A stretch of 64,000 nt of DNA from Ruegeria lacuscaerulensis. GTDB lineage: Bacteria > Pseudomonadota > Alphaproteobacteria > Rhodobacterales > Rhodobacteraceae. The stretch spans positions 124,001-188,000 of the forward strand of contig NZ_WQDY01000003.1 of assembly GCF_013033355.1 (NCBI RefSeq), in the 5' to 3' direction. The notes beneath the pieces were generated by a model, which was given only the letters and a program-made list of their open reading frames with translations, was not told where the DNA came from and ran no database searches. This document shows, one piece after another, positions 52,742-63,366 of the stretch; within the stretch, counting starts at the first letter, position 1; every line of letters begins with the position of its first letter. Both the position numbers and the translations under genes were made by a program.

Positions 52742-55700
52742 TTACTCAGCGGCCCTAAGAGGTGACCCCGGTGGAGTGTCCTTGCGCGGGTCTTCGGGTT
52801 TGTCGTCCCAGATCACTTCGGCCGATTGTGCTTCAAGTGCAGCCTTGTCGGTCTCCATGTCCTGGGCGACCTGACTGGACTGACCGCTGGACGCACGGAC
52901 CACAAGTTTCGCAAGCAACACTGCATAGGTCGAAACCCAGACGCGCAGGGCTAGGAATGATGGCGTGACGATCAGGGTCAGGATGGTTGCAATTCCCAAA
53001 CCAAAGACCACGGCTGTTGCAAGCTGCTTCCACCACAGCGCAGTCGGGCTGTCGATGGAATAACCACCGTTGATAAAGTCCAGCGACAGGCCGAACATCA
53101 TCGGGGTCAGACCTGCCATAGTGGTCAGGGTGGTTAGCAGAACCGGACGAATACGGGCCTCGGCGGTGCGGATGATCGCCTCGATCCGAGGCATGTAGCG
53201 GCTGTATTCCTGATAGGTGTCGATCAGAACAATGTTGTTGTTCACCACGATCCCGGCCAAAGCTACGATCCCTGTCCCCGTCATGATGATCGAGAAGGGT
53301 TGCTGCATAACCATCATGCCCAGCAACACACCGGTGGTCGACAGCACCACCGCCAACAGCACCAGAACCGAGTTGTAGAAGCTGTTGAATTGCGCCAACA
53401 GGATCACAAACATCAACCCCAGCGCACCCAAGAATGCATTGGCAAGGAAAGCCCCGGATTCGGCCTGTTCCTCTTGGTCGCCGGTCCATTCCCAAGAGAT
53501 CGCCGGACCAAAGGGGTTCGTGTCCAGCCATTCTGTCAGCACTGCAATGCGTTCGTTGGGGTTCACCGGCGAGATCGACGCGGACCCTTCGTCGATCAAC
53601 GCCTGAAGGGCGCCCACGTCTTCGGACCCAGACAGCAACACAACATCGTATTCAACACCGTTGGTGCCAGTCAGGCTGAAATCCGTTGCAGTCGTGTCTT
53701 CAGCGACCTGTCGCAGCACGGCCAACCTTGTGGAGGTACCGTCAGCGGCCTGAGTTGCAACTTTGCTGAGGCCCGGTTCCACATCCGCCTTCACATCGAA
53801 GTATCGCTGCTGGTCGACACGGTTGATCTCGGCCAGTTTTGCAACCGGCTGGCGGGTGACAAAGTTGGAAAGCGGGACCAGTCCGTCGGCTGTCCGGACT
53901 TTCAGAGTATCCAGCGTCGACAAGACGCGATCTTCATCGGGCAGACGGACACGGATCTCGATCTCTTCATCGACCGTTTCGGGGCGCATTTCCCCCAGCA
54001 AAAGGCCGCGCGTGACCAGTTGCACCATCGCCCCTACGGTCGCTACATCTGCGCCAAACCGGCCCGCTTTTGCGACGTCGACGTCAATCTGCCAGTCGAT
54101 ACCCGGCAGCGGCAGGGTGTCCTCGATCTTGATTAGGCCGGGAGTTTCGTCGAACATCGCCCGCGCGGCGGTCGTGGCGGCTGTCAGCTGCTCTCGGTTG
54201 TCGCCCTTGAGGCGCAGGTGCACCGGTTTGGCCGAAGCCGGGCCTTGTTCCAAGGGCAGGATCTCAACCACGATCCCTGGCAACGTCGCCAGTTCCGCGT
54301 TCAACTGATCCAGAACGAAGTCACCGTCATACTCCGGAGCGATCGTCTGGCGGTCCAAAAGGCCAAAGAGGATCGGCTCGGACAGGGTAGGGCGGTCCTC
54401 CCACGGGATAATCTCGAACTGTACGCGACCGATCGTGTCGGCCGGTGCCTGTGCGCCACCGTTGTTCTGGTTCAGCCCCCCTTCACCCGCAAACGAAAAC
54501 ACATTGATGACCGCAGGATGGGCACCAATGATTTGCTCGGCAGCCAGCACCATCTCGTCTTTTTCTGCCAACGAGATATTGCCCCGTGCGCGGACATAGG
54601 CCGTGGCCTGCTCTGGCTCGCTTTCGACAAAGAACTCGACCCCGCGGTTGTTATTGCCGTAGGCGAACATGACCGCCATCACCAGAATGGCAACGACGAC
54701 GATGGAAACGACCGGCATGATCGGGTTGCCAACCAGAAACTTGATGAAATGCCCGAACCGAGTGTGTTCGCGCACAGTATGCACGTGCTGATCCGGAGCG
54801 CGCTCGATCTTGATCGCGCTCAGCGTGATCGACCCGGCAAAAGCTCCGAGGATGAACAGAACCGCGCCCAACAAAAGGCCACCCGCAGGAATCAGGAAGG
54901 CTGGGTTCAACATTTGCATCGCGCCCAGGAACATCAGCAGAAGGGCGGGCGGCACCATCAGGGCGCGCATGTTCCATGAGAACCGCGCACGTAGCCAGTG
55001 CGAGGCGCGGTCAAACATACGGCTCAGACGGCCCGAAACACCGCCCATGACCGGCAGGTAGATTAGGGCAACGATCAACGAGGCTGACAGAACAAAGATC
55101 AGGGTGACCGGAAGCATGCCCATGAACTCACCCGGTACACCGGGCCAGAACAGCATGGGCAGAAACGCGCACAGCGTTGTCGCGGTCGAGGACACGATAG
55201 GCCAGAACATCCGCTGGGCGGCTTCGACATAGGCGTGCATTGGCCCGACGCCGTCCTTGATGCGTTTGTCAGCATACTCCACGACAACGATCGCGCCGTC
55301 GACCAGCATGCCCACCGCAAGGATCAGACCAAACATAACGATGTTTGAGATGCTGACACCCATAACTGCAAGAAAGGCGAAACACAAAAGGAACGAGGTC
55401 GGAATGGCGAACCCGACCAGCAGGGCTGCACGTGTACCCAATGCGGCCAGCACCACGATCATAACCAGTGCAATCGCCGTCAGGACCGAGCCTTCGAGCT
55501 GGCTAACCATTGATCCGACGATGCGGCTTTGGTCGTTCGATGTGCCAAGCTGGATCGCGGCCTGCATCTCGGGCGGCCATTTGGTGCGAGCCTCGGCAAT
55601 GGTCTTTTTGACGTCTTCAACCGTGTCTATCAGGTTGAAGCCCTTGCGCTTGACTACCTGCAAGGCGACGGTGGATTCGCTGTTGAACCGGGCAGTGCCT

Positions 55701-56503
55701 TCGCGATCCTCGAACGTATAATTGATCTGCGCCAGCTCTCCCATCGTGACGACGCGGTCACCGTTCACCTTGACCGGCAGGTCATACACGTCCTGAGCCG
55801 TTTTGAACGATGAAGGAATCTTGACCGAGAAGGTACCTTGTTCGGTTTCGACCTCACCGGCTGCAATCAGTTGGTTGTTGTTCTGGACGACGTTGATCAA
55901 TTCAGCGGCCGTGACGTCATAAGCCTCAAGCCGCAACGGGTCGATGATGACCTCAAGCAGTTCGTCCCGGTTGCCCGCAATGCCGGCTTCCAGAACCGAG
56001 TCCATGGCCTCAAGATCGTCCTGCAAATCTTTGGCAACGCGCGCCATCGTGCGTTCGGGGACTGCTCCGGTCAGGTTGACGATCACGATCGGGAATTCGG
56101 AAAAGTTGATCTCGGTCAGGGAATACTGTTCGGCCCCGTCCGGAAACTCGGCCTGAGCACTGTTCATCGCGTCGCGCACATCGGCCATGATGGCTGTCTT
56201 GTCCCAGCCAAAGTCGAACTCGAGCGCGACCCCGGCATAGCTTTCTGCCGCCGTCGAGGTCATCTCTTTCAGGCCGTCCAGGTCGGCCAGCTCGGTCTCC
56301 ATCGGTTTGACCAGAAGGTTCTCAGAGTCTTCGGCCGAGATCCCTGGAAACTGAACCGAAACGAACAGGGCAGGGATTTCGATGTCCGGCTCGCCTTCCT
56401 TGGGCAGGCCAACATAGGCAAAACCACCGATCACCAGCGAAATCGCGATAAAGGCCAGGACCATGCGCGCCCGGCCAGCGGCCCAACTGACGATACCGGT
56501 CAT
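52742..56503 (-). CDS. RND efflux pump inner-membrane permease
   Basis: A 1253-residue RND permease of the AcrB/HAE1 class, somewhat long. It has 12 membrane segments in two blocks with large periplasmic loops; features include ARMVLAFIAISLVIGGFAYVGLPKEGEPDIEIP at the start, FGLILAVGMLVDGAIVVVEYADKR (TM4 acidic residue) and GIVALAGIVVNNNIVLIDTYQEY. It uses protons to export compounds. Its ATG overlaps the adaptor stop by four bases. No outer-membrane TolC gene is next to it. Confidence 0.92.
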   Translation of the reverse strand: MTGIVSWAAGRARMVLAFIAISLVIGGFAYVGLPKEGEPDIEIPALFVSVQFPGISAEDSENLLVKPMETELADLDGLKEMTSTAAESYAGVALEFDFGWDKTAIMADVRDAMNSAQAEFPDGAEQYSLTEINFSEFPIVIVNLTGAVPERTMARVAKDLQDDLEAMDSVLEAGIAGNRDELLEVIIDPLRLEAYDVTAAELINVVQNNNQLIAAGEVETEQGTFSVKIPSSFKTAQDVYDLPVKVNGDRVVTMGELAQINYTFEDREGTARFNSESTVALQVVKRKGFNLIDTVEDVKKTIAEARTKWPPEMQAAIQLGTSNDQSRIVGSMVSQLEGSVLTAIALVMIVVLAALGTRAALLVGFAIPTSFLLCFAFLAVMGVSISNIVMFGLILAVGMLVDGAIVVVEYADKRIKDGVGPMHAYVEAAQRMFWPIVSSTATTLCAFLPMLFWPGVPGEFMGMLPVTLIFVLSASLIVALIYLPVMGGVSGRLSRMFDRASHWLRARFSWNMRALMVPPALLLMFLGAMQMLNPAFLIPAGGLLLGAVLFILGAFAGSITLSAIKIERAPDQHVHTVREHTRFGHFIKFLVGNPIMPVVSIVVVAILVMAVMFAYGNNNRGVEFFVESEPEQATAYVRARGNISLAEKDEMVLAAEQIIGAHPAVINVFSFAGEGGLNQNNGGAQAPADTIGRVQFEIIPWEDRPTLSEPILFGLLDRQTIAPEYDGDFVLDQLNAELATLPGIVVEILPLEQGPASAKPVHLRLKGDNREQLTAATTAARAMFDETPGLIKIEDTLPLPGIDWQIDVDVAKAGRFGADVATVGAMVQLVTRGLLLGEMRPETVDEEIEIRVRLPDEDRVLSTLDTLKVRTADGLVPLSNFVTRQPVAKLAEINRVDQQRYFDVKADVEPGLSKVATQAADGTSTRLAVLRQVAEDTTATDFSLTGTNGVEYDVVLLSGSEDVGALQALIDEGSASISPVNPNERIAVLTEWLDTNPFGPAISWEWTGDQEEQAESGAFLANAFLGALGLMFVILLAQFNSFYNSVLVLLAVVLSTTGVLLGMMVMQQPFSIIMTGTGIVALAGIVVNNNIVLIDTYQEYSRYMPRIEAIIRTAEARIRPVLLTTLTTMAGLTPMMFGLSLDFINGGYSIDSPTALWWKQLATAVVFGLGIATILTLIVTPSFLALRVWVSTYAVLLAKLVVRASSGQSSQVAQDMETDKAALEAQSAEVIWDDKPEDPRKDTPPGSPLRAAE

Positions 56504-57783
56504 TCGGAGGGTTCCTTGTATGTAGGCTCAACCGTCACACCGCTGGTTACGAATTCCTGACCAACAACAATCACGTCAACGGTTTCGGGCAACCCACCCA
56601 ACCACACGCCCTCTGACGAGTCGCGCAGCAGACTGACAGGCTTGAAGTCGACCACGTTGCCACTGCCGATCGTCCGTATGCCCACTTTTCCTTCGTGGTT
56701 CAGGGTCAGGGCCGATTGCGGCAGCAGATGCGCCTTGGCGCCTTCCGCGGCAATGCGGATATCCGCAGTCTGACCGTCGCGGATCGAAAGATCGGGGTTG
56801 GGAACGGTAACTTCAACTTCGAAGGTTCGCGTGGTTTCGTCGGCCGATCGGCTCAGAAATGTGACGCGACCGGCGACCTGCAGCCCGGTCACCAATGTTG
56901 CCGAGGCCTCGGACCCGACAATCACACGGTTGACCTCGGCTTCGGGGACAAACCCAACCAACTTGATTGGGTCCAGCTGAATCACGGTTGCACACAAAGA
57001 TCCCGGTTGCATCAGACTACCCAGTTCAGCCGTATCGCTTTCCAGCAGACCGTCAAAAGGTGCCTCAATGGTCTGACGATCAATTTCGCGCCGCGCGGCT
57101 TCGACTTCGGCGATGGCGGCTTCAATGCCTGCGCGGGTCGCCTCAAGCCCCGCCTCGGCGGTCTTGATCCCTGCCTCGGCTGTGCGCATGGCCGCCTGGC
57201 TTGAAATTTTGCGTGTTTCCGAGCCGAACCCGGTTTCAGACAGGCGCTCGGCGGCGGTCAGATTGATCTCGGCCTCTGCGACCAGGGCGTGCGCCTCTTC
57301 CAGACGGGCTTCGGCTTCGGGGATACGGCTTTCGGCCTCCAGCTTGCCCGCCATGGCCTCGGCCAGGCTGGCTGGACGCGTGCCCGGATCAAGCTCACAC
57401 AGCAAGTCGCCGGCTTTCACAAAGCTGCCCTTACGTTTGGGATCTGAGATCACGGTCGAGGTTGTTTCGGCCAGAACTTCGACCTGCCGGTTGGCTTTCG
57501 TCTGCCCACGCAGCAGAACAGCACTGTCAATTTCGCGTGCGGATGACCTAACGGCAACAACACCGACGACGGCCTGAGAAGCCCCCGAAACAGCCTCACC
57601 TTGTGCGTCAGAAGCGACATTTTCGTCGGCTTCCGCACGGCCAGCCAAAGCGAAAAGGGCGTCGCGTTCGAAGACTAGCAGAAACAGCGCGACGACAACG
57701 AGCAAGGCATTTACCAGTGAAATCAAACGCATGTAGAATTTCTCCCAGAATTCTTCGCCAAGATTTCTTCGGCGCTCAGGCAT
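56500..57783 (-). CDS. RND efflux periplasmic adaptor (membrane fusion protein)
   Basis: A 427-residue MFP with an N-terminal membrane helix (MRLISLVNALLVVVALFLLVF after a polar head), barrel-sandwich halves (VEVLAETTSTVISDPKRKGSFVKAGDLLCELDPG and IEAPFDGLLESDTAELGSLMQPG) and a long alpha-helical hairpin rich in Ala, Glu and Arg between them. It links the RND permease to an outer-membrane channel. Coupled to the permease gene. Confidence 0.9.
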   Translation of the reverse strand: MPERRRNLGEEFWEKFYMRLISLVNALLVVVALFLLVFERDALFALAGRAEADENVASDAQGEAVSGASQAVVGVVAVRSSAREIDSAVLLRGQTKANRQVEVLAETTSTVISDPKRKGSFVKAGDLLCELDPGTRPASLAEAMAGKLEAESRIPEAEARLEEAHALVAEAEINLTAAERLSETGFGSETRKISSQAAMRTAEAGIKTAEAGLEATRAGIEAAIAEVEAARREIDRQTIEAPFDGLLESDTAELGSLMQPGSLCATVIQLDPIKLVGFVPEAEVNRVIVGSEASATLVTGLQVAGRVTFLSRSADETTRTFEVEVTVPNPDLSIRDGQTADIRIAAEGAKAHLLPQSALTLNHEGKVGIRTIGSGNVVDFKPVSLLRDSSEGVWLGGLPETVDVIVVGQEFVTSGVTVEPTYKEPSE

Positions 57784-57957
57784 AAATGTGGGCCTGATTA
57801 TGTATCTTTTCTACGCTGAACTGAATAGTTTGGTTCACATTTTTGCGCAACCCTGACGGGATAGGGTGAAAATGTGCGAATTCCGGCCCTTGGCTTGGCA
57901 AGGGTGCCGGGGTATGACATGGCGCCATACACCACTGACACAGCCCGGAGGGCAGGG

Positions 57958-58629
57958 ATGAGCGACGTCGACAGTTTTATTGATGAGGTGACCGAAGAGG
58001 TGCGCCGAGACCGCCTTTACCTGCTGTTGCGCCGGTGGGGGTGGATTGGTGTCCTGCTTGTGGTTCTTATCGTCGGCGGTGCCGCGTTCAACGAAATCCG
58101 CAAATCGCGGGCAACTTCGCAGGCTCAGGATTTAGGCGACGCGATTCTTGCAGCGCTGGCCAAGAACGACTCGGGTGAACGCGCGACTGATCTTGCAGCA
58201 GTCGAGAGTGCCTCGCCGGGTGGTGACGCTGTTCTAAACATGCTGCTGTCCGCATCACAGGTTGAAGCCGGATCCGAGCAGGATGCAGTGGATAGCCTGA
58301 ACACGATTGCGGTTCAGGGGGACCTGCCAGAAATCTACCGTGCGATTGCCGCTTTCAAAGCGCTGCTGTTGCAAAGCGATACGATGCCCGCAGCAGACCG
58401 CCGCCAACAATTCGAGGCGCTGGCTGCGCCCGGTGCACCGCTGCGGTTGCTGGCTGAAGAACAGCTGGCGCTGATAGACGTCGCCGAGGGTAACACCGAT
58501 GCGGCTATCGAACGGTTGCAGACATTGCGCCAAGATGCCGAGATCGGTGCTGACCTGCAGCAGCGCGCTGCGCAACTGATTGTGGCCCTTGGGGGCGTAC
58601 CGGAACCCTTAGTGGCCCGTCAGGGCTGA
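57958..58629 (+). CDS. Membrane-anchored TPR-type protein (YfgM/Anc-like)
   Basis: A 223-residue protein with an N-terminal cytoplasmic head, one membrane helix (WIGVLLVVLIVGGAAFNEI, about 34-52) and a periplasmic helical repeat region. It matches the YfgM-type protein often placed before bamB and der. ATG 57958 follows GGAGGGCAGGG; the longer frame from 57874 is dropped. Likely assists outer-membrane or secretion chaperones. Confidence 0.82.
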   Translation: MSDVDSFIDEVTEEVRRDRLYLLLRRWGWIGVLLVVLIVGGAAFNEIRKSRATSQAQDLGDAILAALAKNDSGERATDLAAVESASPGGDAVLNMLLSASQVEAGSEQDAVDSLNTIAVQGDLPEIYRAIAAFKALLLQSDTMPAADRRQQFEALAAPGAPLRLLAEEQLALIDVAEGNTDAAIERLQTLRQDAEIGADLQQRAAQLIVALGGVPEPLVARQG

Positions 58630-58670
58630 ACTGCGGCGCAAACAACACTGACAGACGAGTTCGGATCATC

Positions 58671-59993
58671 ATGGTAACAAGTCTCTTTTCTCGCGTTGGA
58701 GTGTCGGTCGCATTGGCCTCTGTCACGCTTCTGGCGGCATGTGAGGAACCTCAGGTCATCCTTCCCGGCGTCCGCGAGGATATTCGTCCAGCTTCGGACA
58801 ATGAAGCAGTCGAGACACGCGGATCGAAACCAATCAGCCTGCCGGCACAACAGGCCAACGCCAATTGGTCGCAAAGTCCTGGCACTGTTGCCTATCGTAC
58901 AACGCACCCGCAACTGCGCGCGACCCCTCAACGGGTCTGGTCGGCGTCGATTGGCAAAGGGGATTCGCGCAAACAACGGATCACAGCAGAGCCCGTCGTC
59001 GCAGGCGGATTGATCTACACGCTTGATTCCGAGGCTAATGTGACCGCGACCTCGACTCAGGGTCAGAAAGCTTGGAGCACGAACCTTATTCCCGCAAATG
59101 ATGGTGACGAGGACGCAACCGGCGGCGGAATGGCGTATGCGAACGGGGTGCTTTACGTGTCGTCCGGGTTTGGCCGTCTGACAGCACTGGATGGCAAGAC
59201 TGGGGCAATCCGCTGGCAAAAGCGCTTGAACGCGACAGGAAGTGGCGCGCCACTGGTCAACGATGGGCTGCTCTATCTGGTCGCAGGGGACGAAACAGGT
59301 TGGGCGGTGGATACCAGCAACGGACGCATTGCCTGGCAGATTCAAGGCACACCGAGCGTGGGTAATGTTCTGGGGGCTCCGGCCCCTGTGATCGCTCAGG
59401 ATTTTGCGGTGTTTGCATTTGGGTCCGGCGATGTGGCGGCTACTTTTCGCAAGGGCGGAATTCGTCGCTGGAATGCTTCGGTCGCCGGAGGGCGTCGTGG
59501 ACGGGCGGCGGCCCAGATCGTGGATGTGACCGGAGGGCCGATGGTGGCCGGGGACACTATCTATATCGGCAACCATTCGGGCCGGACCGTGGCGTTCGAG
59601 ATCGGATCGGGCGAGAGGAAATGGACCGCCGATGAAGGCGCAATCGACACTGTATGGCCGGTTGGCGGAAGCCTGTTCCAGATCAGCGACCGCAGCCAGT
59701 TGGTGCGTCTGGACTCGTCCGATGGGTCGATCATCTGGGCGCAGGATCTGCCGGGTTTTGTCAAGGACAAACCCAATCGCCGAGGACCGATCGTTGCGCA
59801 TTATGGGCCCATTCTGGCTGGGGGGCGCATTGTTGTTGCCTCGAACGACGGTTTTGTACGGTTCTTCAATCCCGTCGACGGGACGCTGTTAAACCGTGCG
59901 GAAGTGCCTGGCGGGGCGACAACGGCGCCGGTTGTGGCGGGGCAGACGCTGTATGTCGTATCGACCAAAGGTGATCTACACGCTTTCCGTTGA
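58671..59993 (+). CDS. bamB: Outer membrane assembly lipoprotein BamB (PQQ-like beta propeller)
   Basis: A 440-residue lipoprotein. The lipobox LLAAC has Cys24 as the lipid site. Eight-bladed PQQ-type propeller repeats (such as GGGMAYANGVLYVSSGFGRLTALDGKTGAIRWQ and the DGSIIWAQ blade) follow. BamB helps the BAM complex insert outer-membrane proteins. It sits between the YfgM-like gene and der, as usual. Confidence 0.9.
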   Translation: MVTSLFSRVGVSVALASVTLLAACEEPQVILPGVREDIRPASDNEAVETRGSKPISLPAQQANANWSQSPGTVAYRTTHPQLRATPQRVWSASIGKGDSRKQRITAEPVVAGGLIYTLDSEANVTATSTQGQKAWSTNLIPANDGDEDATGGGMAYANGVLYVSSGFGRLTALDGKTGAIRWQKRLNATGSGAPLVNDGLLYLVAGDETGWAVDTSNGRIAWQIQGTPSVGNVLGAPAPVIAQDFAVFAFGSGDVAATFRKGGIRRWNASVAGGRRGRAAAQIVDVTGGPMVAGDTIYIGNHSGRTVAFEIGSGERKWTADEGAIDTVWPVGGSLFQISDRSQLVRLDSSDGSIIWAQDLPGFVKDKPNRRGPIVAHYGPILAGGRIVVASNDGFVRFFNPVDGTLLNRAEVPGGATTAPVVAGQTLYVVSTKGDLHAFR

Positions 59994-60041
59994 CGCAAAG
60001 ATGCGCTAAATGGCGCGTCTGAGTCTTGAAAGTTTAGTATC

Positions 60042-61505
60042 ATGTCGCTGACCCTCGCCATCGTGGGGCGCCCCAATGTGGGCAAATCCACCCTGTTCAA
60101 TCGCCTTGTGGGCAAACGCTTGGCCCTGGTCGACGACCAGCCAGGCGTGACGCGAGACCTGCGCGAAGGCGAGGGGCGTCTGGCCGATCTGCGCTTTACC
60201 GTGATCGACACCGCCGGGCTTGAGGACGCGACCGATGACAGCTTGCAGGGCCGGATGCGCCGTCTGACCGAGCGTGCGGTGGACATGGCCGATGTCTGCC
60301 TTTTCATGATCGACGCGCGGGTTGGCGTGACACCGACCGACGAGCTTTTCGCTGATATCCTGCGCAAACGTTCGAAACATGTGATCCTTGCGGCGAACAA
60401 GGCCGAAGGCTCGGCCGCCGATGCCGGTGTGCTTGAGGCTTATAATCTGGGTCTCGGTGAACCCGTCCGCCTGTCGGGTGAACACGGCGAGGGGATGACG
60501 GACCTTTATACTCAGCTGATGCCTCTGGCCGACGCGGCCGAAGAGCAGGCGCAGGATGAGGCCCCGGACACCGATATCGAACTGGATGAAGATGGTGAGG
60601 GCGAAACGCCTCTGATCACTGCGGCCAAGCCGTTGCAGGTGGCCGTAGTAGGTCGTCCGAATGCCGGAAAATCTACGTTGATCAATAAAATCATGGGCGA
60701 AGATCGTCTGCTGACTGGCCCCGAGGCTGGGATTACCCGCGACGCGATCAGCCTGCGTATTGACTGGGCTGACCCGGATGGCGATAGCACGCCGATGCGG
60801 ATTTTCGACACGGCGGGTATGCGCAAAAAGGCAAAAGTGCAGGAAAAGCTCGAGAAGCTATCTGTATCAGACGGCCTGCGCGCAGTGAAATTCGCCGAAG
60901 TTGTGGTGGTTCTGCTGGACGCGGCGATTCCGTTTGAACAGCAAGACCTTCGCATCGCCGACCTCGCCGAGCGTGAAGGGCGCGCGGTCGTGATCGCGGT
61001 GAACAAGTGGGATATCGAAGAGGAAAAGCAGGAGAAACTGCGCGACCTCAAGGAATCCTTCGAACGTCTGCTGCCGCAGTTGCGCGGCGCGCCTCTGATC
61101 ACCGTGTCTGCGAAAACAGGCCGGGGACTGGAGCGCTTGCGCTCTGCCATCCTGCGGGCCCATGATGTGTGGAACCGCCGTGTACCGACTGCGGCGCTGA
61201 ACCGGTGGCTGACCGCAATGCTGGAGCAGCACCCGCCGCCAGCGCCGCAAGGTCGCCGAATCAAACTGCGCTATATGACACAGGCCAAAACCCGCCCGCC
61301 GGGATTTGTGGTGATGTGCTCGCACCCTGACAAGATGCCCGAAAGCTATAACCGCTATCTGGTCAATGGTCTGCGAGAGGATTTTGACATGCCCGGCACA
61401 CCCATCCGCCTGACGCTGCGCGGGCAGGGTGACAAGAACCCATACAAGGGACGGCGCAAGAAAAACGCTGGTGCTTTAGCCAAGCATCTCAAAGGTCGCG
61501 CGTAA
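60042..61505 (+). CDS. der: Ribosome-associated GTPase Der (EngA)
   Basis: A 487-residue protein with two G domains in tandem, each with a P loop: GRPNVGKST (about 8-16) and GRPNAGKST (about 206-214). A KH-like domain ends it ([40 protein letters not shown]). It is needed for 50S ribosome assembly. The long insert between the domains is acidic. ATG 60042. Confidence 0.96.
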   Translation: MSLTLAIVGRPNVGKSTLFNRLVGKRLALVDDQPGVTRDLREGEGRLADLRFTVIDTAGLEDATDDSLQGRMRRLTERAVDMADVCLFMIDARVGVTPTDELFADILRKRSKHVILAANKAEGSAADAGVLEAYNLGLGEPVRLSGEHGEGMTDLYTQLMPLADAAEEQAQDEAPDTDIELDEDGEGETPLITAAKPLQVAVVGRPNAGKSTLINKIMGEDRLLTGPEAGITRDAISLRIDWADPDGDSTPMRIFDTAGMRKKAKVQEKLEKLSVSDGLRAVKFAEVVVVLLDAAIPFEQQDLRIADLAEREGRAVVIAVNKWDIEEEKQEKLRDLKESFERLLPQLRGAPLITVSAKTGRGLERLRSAILRAHDVWNRRVPTAALNRWLTAMLEQHPPPAPQGRRIKLRYMTQAKTRPPGFVVMCSHPDKMPESYNRYLVNGLREDFDMPGTPIRLTLRGQGDKNPYKGRRKKNAGALAKHLKGRA

Positions 61506-61670
61506 CTGCGCCAATTTTCAGCATTTTCAGCGGTAGGGCGTGACATGCCTCGAACTGCGCGCTAGCATTCAAGCGCGTGCATCTGTTTCTGCACGCACGG
61601 GTTGCATGCGGAGATTCCGCGCTTAATTTCATGTTGATATTGAACCGGGCCATCGTGAGGGGCGGGCTGG

Positions 61671-62657
61671 ATGGATCTTAGGGAATACACACGACAATAC
61701 GCAGTCCAGGACAATCGCCTGGCTGCACTGAGTTACTTTGGAACTTTTGCCGTTTATTTTACGTCGCTGGCGCTGGCGATTGCATATGTGGATCAATGGT
61801 TCATCATGATCCCTGCCGGAGTAGTTTTTGCCTTCTCAGCTGTGCGGCTTTACGTCTTGCAGCATGATTGCGGGCATCACTCACTGTTCGAGACGCGCCA
61901 GCAAAACGAGTGGGCGGGGCACGGGCTGTCCCCCTTCACATTTGCCCCTTTTGAAGTGATGAAGCAGAACCATAACCTTCACCACTCGGGCATAGGCAAT
62001 CTGGAACATCGCGAAACCGGTGAAATCCACACCATGACCCTGCGTGAATGGAATGAGGCAGACTGGAAAACCCGTTTTTTCTATCGCCTTTATCGCAATC
62101 CGTTCATTCTGGTTCCAGTAGGTGCGTTGTTTACCTATTTCATTCGTTATCGCTGGCCCAAAAACACTGTCCGGTTTGGGGTGGCGGGGGTGGTACTGCA
62201 CAACCTGTCGATCGTCGTATTTTTGGGTCTGCTTTACCTCATCGCTGGCGGTACCGGCGTTTTGGTGTGGATTGTGTTCTCATTTCTGGGCGGGATGCTG
62301 GGTGTGTTCCTTGTGTACCTCCAGCACAATTTCGAGGACACCTACTGGGACCGCCGTCCCGACCTTGACCCCAAGCTGGCAGCTTTGCATGGTTCCTCTG
62401 CGCTGGATTTCGGCTGGTGGTTCGACAATGCTGTCGCTTGCATCACGTTGCACGACATCCATCATTTCAATGCGCGTATCCCATCCTATCGGCTGCGCGA
62501 ATGCCACTATAACCTTCCTGCCGAATATACGCCCCGCCGGATCAAGTTCCCCGAGGCCGTCGCGGCACTGAACCTCAAGCTGTGGGACGAGGATGCCAAA
62601 CGACTGGTACCGTTCCCAAAGAAGACGCGGACAACAAATCTGGCCCATAGCAGCTAG
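61671..62657 (+). CDS. Membrane fatty acid desaturase
   Basis: A 328-residue membrane enzyme with three histidine boxes: HDCGHHS (about 67-73), HNLHHSG (about 103-109) and HDIHHFN (about 262-268). Four or more hydrophobic segments separate them. Di-iron desaturases of this kind introduce a double bond into acyl chains. ATG 61671 is preceded by GGGGCGGGCTGG. It stands alone after der; a GCGTGCA/TGCACGC hairpin lies in the gap. Confidence 0.87.
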   Translation: MDLREYTRQYAVQDNRLAALSYFGTFAVYFTSLALAIAYVDQWFIMIPAGVVFAFSAVRLYVLQHDCGHHSLFETRQQNEWAGHGLSPFTFAPFEVMKQNHNLHHSGIGNLEHRETGEIHTMTLREWNEADWKTRFFYRLYRNPFILVPVGALFTYFIRYRWPKNTVRFGVAGVVLHNLSIVVFLGLLYLIAGGTGVLVWIVFSFLGGMLGVFLVYLQHNFEDTYWDRRPDLDPKLAALHGSSALDFGWWFDNAVACITLHDIHHFNARIPSYRLRECHYNLPAEYTPRRIKFPEAVAALNLKLWDEDAKRLVPFPKKTRTTNLAHSS

Positions 62658-62735
62658 CGTATAGATCATATTCGCTTGCGGAATTGTATATTCTGTGTAT
62701 ATACAATTTATTGGGCGATGAAGAAAGGACAAAGA

Positions 62736-63311
62736 ATGACCGCAGTGACCAATGTCAAAGGTGTAGGCGAAGCGTTGGGAAAAGCGCTTGTAGCCAATGG
62801 CTTCAAAACAGCCGAAGCCATTGCCAAGGCAAACCCCGCTGATCTGGTCAAGGTCCCGCGAATTGGGGCGGCGCGCGCTCCTTTGTTGATTGCCGCCGCG
62901 AAAGAGGCGGTGTCGTCCAAACCTGCAACCAAACCAACTGCAAAACCTGCAGCCCGCCGGACGGCCGTACGCAAACCGGCCCCGCGTAAACCTGCGGCTC
63001 GCAAGACCGTGGCCGCTGCCGCCGCCGAAAAACGTGCGCAAGACGCGGCGCGTAAAGCGACCGAGGAGAAAGCAGCAGCAGAAGCTGCCGAAGCAAAGGC
63101 AAAGAAAAAGGCCAAAGCTAAGGCCAAGGCTGAAAAAGCGGCGAAGAAACGGGCAGAGATGGAAGCCGTGTTTTCGAAAGCCAAGGATAAGGTGAAGGCC
63201 AAGACGAAGAAGGGCAAAAAGTCCAAAAAGGACGACAAAGCCAAAGACAGTAAGAAAAAAGATGACAAGAAGAGCGGCAAGAAAAAGGATAAGAAAAAGG
63301 CGAAGAAGTAA
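62736..63311 (+). CDS. Helix-hairpin-helix protein with histone-H1-like basic tail
   Basis: A 191-residue protein. The first 55 residues form a helix-hairpin-helix (VTNVKGVGEALGKALVANGF, VKVPRIGAARAPLLI) like those of DNA-binding proteins. The rest is almost only Lys, Ala, Pro, Arg, then Lys/Asp (KPAARRTAVRKPAPRKPAAR), much like histone H1 tails. Probably a nucleoid-binding protein. ATG 62736 has AAAGGA upstream; ATG 62718 is alternative. A terminator follows. Confidence 0.75.
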   Translation: MTAVTNVKGVGEALGKALVANGFKTAEAIAKANPADLVKVPRIGAARAPLLIAAAKEAVSSKPATKPTAKPAARRTAVRKPAPRKPAARKTVAAAAAEKRAQDAARKATEEKAAAEAAEAKAKKKAKAKAKAEKAAKKRAEMEAVFSKAKDKVKAKTKKGKKSKKDDKAKDSKKKDDKKSGKKKDKKKAKK

Positions 63312-63338
63312 GACCTCTTCGCCCTTTGATCTTGTTGT

Positions 63339-63365
63339 AACCGGCGGCTGCGGCGCGCCGGTTTT
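63339..63365 (+). terminator. Terminator after the HhH gene
   Basis: AACCGGCG and CGCCGGTT form a perfect eight-base stem with a nine-base loop, followed by TTTTC. It lies between the convergent HhH and serS genes and suits the plus-strand gene best. Confidence 0.65.
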
Positions 63366-63366
63366 C

